This document shows positions 1 to 4,898 of a DNA stretch of 5,011 nt, one piece after another. Where the stretch lies: positions 15,705-20,715 of the forward strand of contig DGOD01000143.1 in NCBI GenBank assembly GCA_002389265.1. The letters are read 5' to 3'. The DNA is from Gammaproteobacteria bacterium UBA4475 (GTDB taxonomy: Bacteria > Pseudomonadota > Gammaproteobacteria > Pseudomonadales > Azotimanducaceae). Position numbers and translations under genes: made by a program. Each line of letters opens with the position of its first letter. The first letter of the stretch is position 1. The notes under the pieces are model-generated. The model worked only from the letters and a program-made list of their open reading frames with translations, made no database searches and had not been told where the DNA came from.

Positions 1-1467
1 GAATGCCAGCGGCTTGGCCTGCCCTTTGTGATTCTCGAAAAGAATCCGGCCCTGGGTGGCACCTGGTATGAAAATACCTATCCTGCCTGCGGTGTCGACA
101 CGCCCAATCACTTCTACTCTTACTCCTTTGAACCCAATGCCCAATGGTCAGGGTTCTATTCCAAGCGGGACGAGCTTTACCATTACATCAATGACGTCGC
201 CACAAAGTACAACCTGCTTGAAGACACGCGGCTGAACACCGAGGTGATCAGCCTGACCTGGCAAGAAGAAACTCAACACTGGCAGGTCGTCAGCCGCGAC
301 ATCGATGGCAATGAGACCTTGGACACGGCGAATATTGTCTTGAGCGCCGTAGGTCAAGTAAATCGACCCATGGTGCCTGAGTTTGCGGGCAAGACCGACT
401 TCCAGGGCCCAGCCTTTCACTCGAGCCAATGGGACCACGGCGTCGACTTGGCGGGCAAGCGGGTTGTCGTCATCGGTACAGGGGCCTCGGCCATGCAATT
501 TGCACCAGAGATTGCCAAAGCGGTTAGCGAACTGACTATCTTTCAACGCTCTGCACATTGGATTCGAATTTTGCCGGACTATCACCGCCAGGTTGGGCCG
601 GGTAAGCAATGGTTGCTGACCCATGTCCCGTTCTACCGAAACTGGTATCGATTCAAGCTGTTTTGGGCCTATGGCGATGGCATCTGGGATTCTATCCACA
701 CCGACCCCGATTGGCCCCACCCGGAACGCTCCTTGAATGCCGAAAACGAGCGCCATCGACAGGTCTACATTCGCAACCTCACGGAGGCTCTGAACGGTGA
801 TCAGGCATTGTTGGACAAAGTCATCCCTGACTATCCACCCTTCGCGAAACGCATGCTGATCGACAACCACTGGTGCGCGGCACTGCAGCAGGAAAATGTT
901 CACTTGTTAGCATCCGGCGTCTCGCGCGTGACACGTCAAGGGGTGGTGGATGATTCGGGTATCGAACACGAGGCTGATGTCATCATCTATGCCACTGGCT
1001 TTCAGGCTCATCAATTCCTTTGGCCTATCACTGTGACCGGCGCTGCGGGCAAGACCCTTGCCGACACCTGGAACGACGATGCCAGGGCCTACTTAGGCAT
1101 GAGCACGCCCGACTTTCCCAATCTGTTTTTTTTCTATGGCCCCAATACCAATCTGGGTCACGGCGGCAGCCTGATCTTCCACATCGAGTGCCAGGCGCGC
1201 TACATTGCCCAGTGTCTGATCGGGCTCATCGAGTCTGGTCAGCGCCGAATGGAAGTCCGTCAAGACCCACACGATGAATACAATGCGCGGGTAGATGCGG
1301 AACATAATCGCATGGTCTGGACCCACCCTGGCGTCAATAACTGGTATAAGAATCGCCACGGCCGCGTTGTGTCAAACTCCCCCTGGCGCCTGGTGGACTA
1401 TTGGCACATGACCCATACCCCAAACCTGCACGACTACAGGCTCAGCAACACACAGAACCCGCCGTAA
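1..1467 (+). CDS. Baeyer-Villiger-type FAD/NADPH monooxygenase, 4-hydroxyacetophenone monooxygenase-like (5' truncated by window)
   Basis: This is a flavoprotein monooxygenase that would insert oxygen next to a carbonyl (ketone to ester or lactone) using FAD, NADPH and O2 in the cytoplasm. The frame is open to base 1, so the GTG at 28 is internal and the true start lies upstream. 488 residues are visible. Numbering codons from base 1, GGTWYENTYP (19-28) followed by a conserved Asp at 33 is the family's FAD-proximal motif. F134-x-G-x3-H140-x3-W144-D145 is an exact Baeyer-Villiger fingerprint. G159-T-G-A-S is the second Rossmann loop for NADPH, and ATGF (331-334) is the late flavin-domain motif. 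The first GxGxxG is missing only because of the window edge. The ENTYP..GVDTPNH context and the C-terminal tail rich in Trp, Tyr and His recall the 4-hydroxyacetophenone monooxygenase group rather than cyclohexanone monooxygenase. The usual Gly after YP is Ala here. The stop lies 3 bases from that of the opposing VOC gene. The subfamily is fairly sure; the substrate is unknown. Confidence 0.9.
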   Translation, partial: ECQRLGLPFVILEKNPALGGTWYENTYPACGVDTPNHFYSYSFEPNAQWSGFYSKRDELYHYINDVATKYNLLEDTRLNTEVISLTWQEETQHWQVVSRDIDGNETLDTANIVLSAVGQVNRPMVPEFAGKTDFQGPAFHSSQWDHGVDLAGKRVVVIGTGASAMQFAPEIAKAVSELTIFQRSAHWIRILPDYHRQVGPGKQWLLTHVPFYRNWYRFKLFWAYGDGIWDSIHTDPDWPHPERSLNAENERHRQVYIRNLTEALNGDQALLDKVIPDYPPFAKRMLIDNHWCAALQQENVHLLASGVSRVTRQGVVDDSGIEHEADVIIYATGFQAHQFLWPITVTGAAGKTLADTWNDDARAYLGMSTPDFPNLFFFYGPNTNLGHGGSLIFHIECQARYIAQCLIGLIESGQRRMEVRQDPHDEYNARVDAEHNRMVWTHPGVNNWYKNRHGRVVSNSPWRLVDYWHMTHTPNLHDYRLSNTQNPP

Positions 1468-1470
1468 CGT

Positions 1471-2154
1471 TTAGGCCTTCACCGGCGGCGTACTGTCCAC
1501 CATGTTGAGCACCACATCATCAGGAATGCTAATCACTCGCGCATAAGCCCCTGGCGGATAATTCGTCATATGTGGGCCCGGCGTATCAGCGGCGGGTTGA
1601 GCTACCTGGCCACCCTGATCAAGGTAGTCAGCAGGTTGTTTGTATCGTGCCAACTCAGCGGCGCTGATACCCAACAATTCAACTACTTCCGGATCTACCC
1701 AGACGTTATTATCGATAGGTTCGTTCGAGTAGGCGAATTCCAGGGTCATGTTCTCCAGACCCGCAAAATAAATTGATCGGCAAAGCCCATGCTCGATCGG
1801 CCCCAATACGGGTATGCCATGGCTCCGCAAGCGATCGCGCATATGGTACAACGCCTCATCATCCTTCACTTTGAAAGCCAGGTGTTGCATGGTCCCCGGC
1901 GCGCTATTGGCACCGGCATTGCCCGCATGAGACTGACCAATGTGTGAGGCGATCTGTTCGATGTCCGGGTTATGCACAAAGGCAATAGAACTCTCGTCAT
2001 TCAAACGTAAGAAGCAGTGTTTAGTATTCTCAACCCCATGCATCCAATACAGGGCCTGGAGTTGCATACCGATTTTCTCAGTGAAAAATTCGATTTGTGC
2101 CTTCATGTCACCGGTGCTAATAGCCAAATGATGCAAGCCTTCCACTTTATTCAT
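1471..2154 (-). CDS. VOC-superfamily (glyoxalase / extradiol dioxygenase fold) metalloprotein
   Basis: A 227-residue cytoplasmic protein. Residues about 5-142 form one VOC domain made of paired beta-alpha-beta-beta-beta modules. The opening GLHHLAISTGD places H9 as the first metal ligand, with D16 seven residues later as usual. H91 (in MQHLAFKV) and E139 (in NMTLEF) fit as the next ligands of a 2-His-1-Glu site for Fe(II), Mn(II) or another divalent metal. A loop at about 61-88 is long and contains three His. The last 80 or so residues (143-227) extend beyond the minimal domain and have no motif I recognise. The start is supported by an AGGAG on the minus strand (2163-2167), 8 bases before the ATG. 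It lies downstream of the FAD hydroxylase on the same strand and probably shares its transcript across a 108-base gap, suggesting a ring-cleavage, isomerase or lyase step after oxygenation. VOC sequence alone does not separate dioxygenase, glyoxalase, epimerase or resistance roles. Confidence 0.85.
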   Translation of the reverse strand: MNKVEGLHHLAISTGDMKAQIEFFTEKIGMQLQALYWMHGVENTKHCFLRLNDESSIAFVHNPDIEQIASHIGQSHAGNAGANSAPGTMQHLAFKVKDDEALYHMRDRLRSHGIPVLGPIEHGLCRSIYFAGLENMTLEFAYSNEPIDNNVWVDPEVVELLGISAAELARYKQPADYLDQGGQVAQPAADTPGPHMTNYPPGAYARVISIPDDVVLNMVDSTPPVKA

Positions 2155-2198
2155 TGATCACACTCCTGCTATTTGAAATGGGTTCTATTCGTCGCTGA

Positions 2199-2213
2199 GT
2201 TAAGGCGCTTAAC
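2199..2213. repeat. Perfect inverted repeat GTTAAG-GCG-CTTAAC in the hydroxylase-VOC gap
   Basis: Two 6-base arms match perfectly around a 3-base centre, about 45 bases upstream of the VOC start codon. There is no T-run on either side, so it does not look like an intrinsic terminator. It could be a small operator, an mRNA processing hairpin, or chance. The rest of the 108-base gap (2155-2262) holds the VOC ribosome binding site and an imperfect dyad around 2235-2250 (GGAT-T-ATCC core on the minus strand). I see no clear promoter. Confidence 0.4.
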
Positions 2214-2262
2214 ACCCCACAGACTGACAGCAGCGGGATAATCCGGCGCTTCAACTGCAGAC

Positions 2263-3447
2263 TTAGACGGATTCGAATTCCGCAAAAACATTGTGACTGT
2301 AAATACTATCCATCATCGCCGAGCTGGCAAACTTCGCGGCACTATTTCGGAGCCGCGCTTGAAGACCATCCAGATGGAATACGCGGGCATTCCGCCTTGA
2401 GCCACGCTGAACAGATGCGGTACGCTTGCGCCGAATATTTTCATAGCGCCCCAAGGCCGCCGCAACCGAGCCCTCCGCTGCCAGGCACTGCGCCAACACC
2501 GCGCCGTCTTCAATGGCCATGACTGCGCCCTGTGCCATAAAAGGTAACGTGGGGTGACAGGCATCGCCCAATAGTGTGACTCGACCTCGGCCCCACTGTG
2601 GCATCGGTGGTCGATCAAACAACGCCCATTTATAGCACTCTCGCGGGTCCATATGCTCTATTAGCGTCTGGATCGCTCCATGCCAGCCGGCAAAATCTGT
2701 TTGTAGCTCTTGGAGGTCACCCCGAGCTGTCCAGGACTCCGTATCCCAGCCGGTCTTTTCCACCACGCAGACACAATTTACCAACTCGCCCTGACGCACG
2801 AAGTAATGCACAAAATGCTTACCCGGCCCCCACCAGGCCGTCGTGACTGGCCGCACTAGATCTTCGGGCAAGAGGCTCGCTGGGACCAAGCCACGCCAGG
2901 CCACATTGCCGGTAAAAGTCGGCGCCTCGGCACCAAACAAGCCGGTTCGTACTCGCGAATGAATCCCATCAGCCCCCACCAGCAGATCCGCCCTGTGGGT
3001 CTGGTCATTCACGGTGACACTGACCTGTGACTCGGATTGACTGAAGCCCTCCACCGCAGAACCTATATGCAACTGAATACTGGCATTCTCACGAATCCCT
3101 TGCAGCAACACCGATATCAGGTCGGCGCGGTGGATATGGAAGTAGGGGAAGCCGAAGCGCGTCTGCGCTTCTGCACCCAAAGTCGTCGAGGCAATCACTT
3201 GACCGCTGCGCCAGTCTCGCATCTCAACGCCTTCGGGCAGAAAGCTCAAAGCGGCTATTTTCGGCAGCAACCCCAGATGATGCATTACGCGCATACCATT
3301 GGCACTCAGCTGGATGCCCGCACCCACTCCCGCCAAGATGGCGGCTTGCTCGAACACCTCGACCCTATGCCCCGCTTGCGCTAGGCACAACGCCGCCGTC
3401 AAACCGCCAATGCCAGCGCCACTCACCAGTATGTGTTGTGCGTCCAT
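2263..3447 (-). CDS. Class A FAD-dependent aromatic hydroxylase (salicylate / 3-hydroxybenzoate / 6-hydroxynicotinate hydroxylase-like)
   Basis: A 394-residue single-component flavoprotein hydroxylase that would add OH to an aromatic acid or similar ring using NAD(P)H and O2. Three family motifs are in order. SGAGIGG (9-15) is the GxGxxG dinucleotide fold, with E33 at the end of beta-2 for the FAD ribose. GADGIHSRVR (158-167) is the DG motif that contacts FAD and NAD(P)H. GDACHP (294-299), followed by LPFMAQGAVMAIEDG (301-315), is the GD motif. HRADL (106-110) and the YKWALFDRPP stretch (272-281) are typical of the salicylate/3-hydroxybenzoate hydroxylase branch. Length matches that branch. 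The frame is open back to 3573, but the ATG at 3447 is preferred because the Rossmann strand begins right after it and an AGGAA sits 8 bases before. It is first in a leftward pair with the VOC gene and divergent from csaA. The fold and reaction class are sure; the substrate is not. Confidence 0.92.
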   Translation of the reverse strand: MDAQHILVSGAGIGGLTAALCLAQAGHRVEVFEQAAILAGVGAGIQLSANGMRVMHHLGLLPKIAALSFLPEGVEMRDWRSGQVIASTTLGAEAQTRFGFPYFHIHRADLISVLLQGIRENASIQLHIGSAVEGFSQSESQVSVTVNDQTHRADLLVGADGIHSRVRTGLFGAEAPTFTGNVAWRGLVPASLLPEDLVRPVTTAWWGPGKHFVHYFVRQGELVNCVCVVEKTGWDTESWTARGDLQELQTDFAGWHGAIQTLIEHMDPRECYKWALFDRPPMPQWGRGRVTLLGDACHPTLPFMAQGAVMAIEDGAVLAQCLAAEGSVAAALGRYENIRRKRTASVQRGSRRNARVFHLDGLQARLRNSAAKFASSAMMDSIYSHNVFAEFESV

Positions 3448-3455
3448 CAACCCTG

Positions 3456-3460
3456 TTCCT
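3456..3460 (-). promoter_or_regulatory. Ribosome binding site that fixes the hydroxylase start
   Basis: AGGAA on the minus strand lies 8 bases before the ATG at 3447. It favours this start over the longer open frame beginning at 3573, whose extra 42 residues are Arg-rich and match nothing expected ahead of the FAD Rossmann strand. Confidence 0.65.
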
Positions 3461-3526
3461 GTTCTGCGCCGACCCGTGGCTATAGTGTTTATCAAGGGCC
3501 TGCCTGATCGGCTTGCGCGCTTAATA

Positions 3527-3556
3527 TGGCGTGGATGCTTATCCATAATCACGCCA
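3527..3556. promoter_or_regulatory. Inverted repeat TGGCGTG-N16-CACGCCA, possible operator
   Basis: The arms at 3527-3533 and 3550-3556 are perfect 7-base reverse complements with centres 23 bases apart, close to two helical turns. Inside lies a second, off-axis repeat, TGGAT-N4-ATCCA (3532-3536 and 3541-3545). The site is in the divergent region, about 80 bases upstream of the hydroxylase start, and the right arm abuts the candidate leftward -10 box. This placement suits a dimeric repressor or activator of the catabolic pair. That role is inferred: no regulator gene lies in the window, and I do not recognise the site as a known family's consensus. Confidence 0.4.
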
Positions 3557-3573
3557 CCAGCGCCGTTGTCCAA
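3545..3573 (-). promoter_or_regulatory. Weak candidate sigma70 promoter for the leftward hydroxylase-VOC pair
   Basis: On the minus strand TTGGAC (3573-3568) and GATTAT (3550-3545) are separated by 17 bases. The -35 matches consensus at 3 of 6 positions and the -10 at 4 of 6. Transcription would begin near 3538, giving a leader of about 90 bases. A TATTAA (3526-3521) slightly downstream is an alternative -10. The overlap with the inverted repeat at 3527-3556 is the main reason to list it. Confidence 0.25.
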
Positions 3574-3661
3574 CTGCCGCGTCGCCTATCAAACCCACTC
3601 GTCGATACATCCTAGCAAATGTCGGCGCGACTGACCTCTATTCAGCTTACCGGCCGCTTTG

Positions 3662-3690
3662 TTGATATCACCAGCAGCTGTGCCTAAACT
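3662..3690 (+). promoter_or_regulatory. Candidate sigma70 promoter for csaA and the NTF2-like gene
   Basis: TTGATA (3662-3667, 5 of 6 consensus positions) and TAAACT (3685-3690, 4 of 6) are separated by exactly 17 bases. Predicted initiation is near 3697, leaving a leader of about 45 bases before the ATG at 3742. The -35 overlaps an 8-base palindrome, TGATATCA (3663-3670). It is the best promoter match I found in the window. Confidence 0.5.
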
Positions 3691-3741
3691 CCACGGATGG
3701 CGACCGTGAACCGGAAGCACCAGACTTAAGCGGGTCATTGA

Positions 3742-4080
3742 ATGCAACATATTGAATGGGATGATTTTCAGAAGGTTCAGCTCAGAGTCGGGACCATTGT
3801 CGGGGTAGAAGCATTCCCGGAAGCCCGCAAACCGGCATGGATACTCAGAGTAGATTTTGGTGCCGATGTGGGCGTGAAAAAGTCCAGCGCACAGATCACG
3901 GACCTTTATGGCCGCGACGAACTATTGGGCAAGCAGGTCATCGCGGTCGTCAACTTTCCACCCAAGCAAATCGGTCCCTTGATGTCAGAATGCCTGGTCA
4001 CTGGCTTCCACCGCGAAGATGGCGCCATCGTCTTGGCAGTCCCTGATTCAAATGTACCCAACGGCGCGCGGCTGATCTGA
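3742..4080 (+). CDS. csaA: CsaA-type tRNA-binding domain protein
   Basis: A 112-residue protein that is almost entirely one OB-fold tRNA-binding domain, the module also found at the C-terminus of some methionyl-tRNA synthetases and in EMAP II/Arc1p. Free-standing bacterial versions are called CsaA, described as a dimeric tRNA-binding or chaperone-like cytoplasmic protein linked to secretion. The family signatures are visible: DDFQKVQLRVGTI (7-19), KPAWILRVDFG (30-40), SSAQIT (48-53), and the strongly conserved GKQVIAVVNFPPKQIG (63-78) followed by SECLVTGF (82-89). Length is the usual one for CsaA. The start is secure because an in-frame TGA (3739-3741) directly precedes the ATG and the next Met is at residue 80, deep in the domain. 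The ribosome binding site is poor (only GGG near 3732). It is probably first in an operon with the NTF2-like gene 34 bases downstream, and shows no evident functional tie to the oxygenases. Confidence 0.9.
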   Translation: MQHIEWDDFQKVQLRVGTIVGVEAFPEARKPAWILRVDFGADVGVKKSSAQITDLYGRDELLGKQVIAVVNFPPKQIGPLMSECLVTGFHREDGAIVLAVPDSNVPNGARLI

Positions 4081-4103
4081 TCGCCACGACCCAACCCATG
4101 CTC

Positions 4104-4109
4104 GAGGAG
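4104..4109 (+). promoter_or_regulatory. Strong ribosome binding site fixing the start of the exported NTF2-like protein
   Basis: GAGGAG lies 5 bases before the ATG at 4115 and is the strongest Shine-Dalgarno match in the window. It matters because it supports translation of the signal and Ala-rich N-terminus rather than a later start at Met60, which would give a plain cytoplasmic NTF2-like domain. Confidence 0.75.
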
Positions 4110-4114
4110 TTTCA

Positions 4115-4651
4115 ATGAATATTTTGCCCATCGCCCTATCACTCGGCATCCTGTTGATGTCGTCTATGGCCATGAGTGCTGCGGCGTCTACGGAAGTTAA
4201 TCCGGCCGCAGCAGTTGATGCAGCCGCTGGTGCTAGTTCCGCCGCAGGCGCTAGCGCTGCGGCGGCTACTGCAGCCATCGAGCAGGCGGTCATGGTGGTA
4301 CTCGACGACTTTATGACGTCCTTCAGCGGCCGAGACCCCGTCGCTCATGCCGCGACCTATCACTTTCCACACTTTCGGCTCGCCGGCGGCGTTATGCGCA
4401 GTTGGACAACCGCCGAGGATGCCATTCGGGACCATGAAGCGCTGTTTAAAAACTTGCCGGCCACCGGTTGGCACAAGAGTATCTGGCTAGATCGCCAGAT
4501 CACGACGCTGAGTGATACGAAGGTACACGTCAACACACGCTTCCAGCGCTTACGCGCCGATGGGTCGGAAATTGGCGCTTACAATTCATTGTATGTACTG
4601 ATCAAGCAGGATGGTCGTTGGGGCATCAAAATGCGGTCTAGTTTTCTCTAA
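4115..4651 (+). CDS. NTF2/SnoaL-like domain protein with N-terminal export signal and Ala-rich linker
   Basis: 178 residues in three parts. Residues 1-24 are a hydrophobic signal-like segment (LPIALSLGILL, then MSAAAS as a plausible cleavage zone) that oddly lacks any Lys or Arg in its n-region. Residues 22-54 are a low-complexity stalk of Ala with some Ser, Gly, Thr and Asp. Residues 55-178 match the cone-shaped NTF2-like fold: a helix with FMTSFSGRDP (66-75), then HFPHFRLAGG (83-92), WTTAEDA, WHKSIWLDRQI, KVHVNTRF (136-143), and a closing beta hairpin SLYVLIKQDGRWGIKMRSSF (158-177). The domain resembles small proteins annotated only as nuclear transport factor 2 family or SnoaL-like. The family covers isomerases, cyclases, dehydratases and non-catalytic ligand binders, so no reaction is assigned. 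It follows csaA by 34 bases on the same strand, probably in one operon. If the signal works it is periplasmic or membrane-anchored, unusual for this fold. Confidence 0.82.
   Translation: MNILPIALSLGILLMSSMAMSAAASTEVNPAAAVDAAAGASSAAGASAAAATAAIEQAVMVVLDDFMTSFSGRDPVAHAATYHFPHFRLAGGVMRSWTTAEDAIRDHEALFKNLPATGWHKSIWLDRQITTLSDTKVHVNTRFQRLRADGSEIGAYNSLYVLIKQDGRWGIKMRSSFL
4239..4265. repeat. Near-perfect GC-rich palindrome within the Ala-stalk coding sequence
   Basis: The arms CCGCCGCA (4239-4246) and TGCGGCGG (4258-4265) are perfect reverse complements. Between them lies one unpaired G and the 10-base self-palindrome GCGCTAGCGC (4248-4257). In RNA this gives about 11 GC-rich pairs with a single bulge and a CUAG loop. 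It lies about 125 bases into the NTF2-like gene. Alternating GCN and GCC alanine codons favour such symmetry, so it may be a by-product of Ala-rich coding. Confidence 0.6.
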
Positions 4652-4713
4652 AGCAGACATCCAAAATCCGTCGGCGACCGTCTCGGCGGGCACGTATACC
4701 GGGAGTTGTATGC

Positions 4714-4750
4714 CCTGCAGCGCCCACGGCGTGCTAGCGTGGGTTGCAGG
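4714..4750. repeat. 12-bp interrupted hairpin downstream of the NTF2-like gene
   Basis: CCTGCA (4714-4719) pairs with TGCAGG (4745-4750) and CCCACG (4723-4728) pairs with CGTGGG (4738-4743). The two stems stack across a small internal loop (GCG against T), closed by a 9-base loop containing GCTAGC. It starts 62 bases after the NTF2-like stop. Neither strand has a following T-run, so it is not a classical intrinsic terminator. It could act as a 3' mRNA-stabilising structure or part of a small RNA. The rest of 4652-4898 shows no gene I can support. Confidence 0.45.
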
Positions 4751-4853
4751 CGCGCTCAAAAGCAGACAAAATACCGCGACGTCTAAATACTCGAACAATG
4801 ATCTAGCTTGCGGTTTTCGCGTACAACTATCCCGATAGATATTCGCGCATAGA

Positions 4854-4876
4854 GCCGTTTGCGTATGCCAAACGGC
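4854..4876. promoter_or_regulatory. Perfect 8-bp inverted repeat just upstream of the putative ovoA start
   Basis: GCCGTTTG (4854-4861) and CAAACGGC (4869-4876) are perfect reverse complements around a 7-base centre. The repeat ends 22 bases before the ATG at 4899. No T-run follows, so it is more likely an operator or a 5' leader hairpin than a terminator. The only Shine-Dalgarno-like element, AGGA (4881-4884), sits immediately after it and about 14 bases from the start codon, so a folded leader could affect ribosome access. Confidence 0.45.
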
Positions 4877-4898
4877 CAACAGGACATACGACTTATTA

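Noticed and set aside
148..903. 251-residue open frame on the minus strand
   Set aside because: It lies wholly antisense to the Baeyer-Villiger gene, whose motifs are unambiguous, and its translation shows no recognisable domain.
1126..1133. Run of eight T within the Baeyer-Villiger gene, a possible frameshift or slippage site
   Set aside because: The frame reads smoothly through it (LFFFYGPNTN) with conserved sequence on both sides, so there is no sign of an actual shift. It encodes consecutive Phe residues.
2232..2252. Possible terminator after the hydroxylase gene
   Set aside because: Only an imperfect dyad with a GGAT-T-ATCC core is present and no T-run follows on the minus strand.
3448..3573. 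N-terminal extension of the FAD hydroxylase by 42 residues to an upstream ATG
   Set aside because: The added residues are Arg/Gly-rich and have no place ahead of the Rossmann strand. A Shine-Dalgarno sits 8 bases before the ATG at 3447, and the extension would run through the candidate operator and promoter.
4048..4293. Ala-rich open frame on the minus strand over the NTF2-like gene start
   Set aside because: It mirrors the repetitive GC-rich Ala stalk codons and overlaps a well-supported gene start on the other strand.
4814..4843. Possible sigma70 promoter for the putative ovoA
   Set aside because: TTTTCG or TTTCGC with TAGATA or GATATT at roughly suitable spacing match the consensus too poorly to list as a feature.
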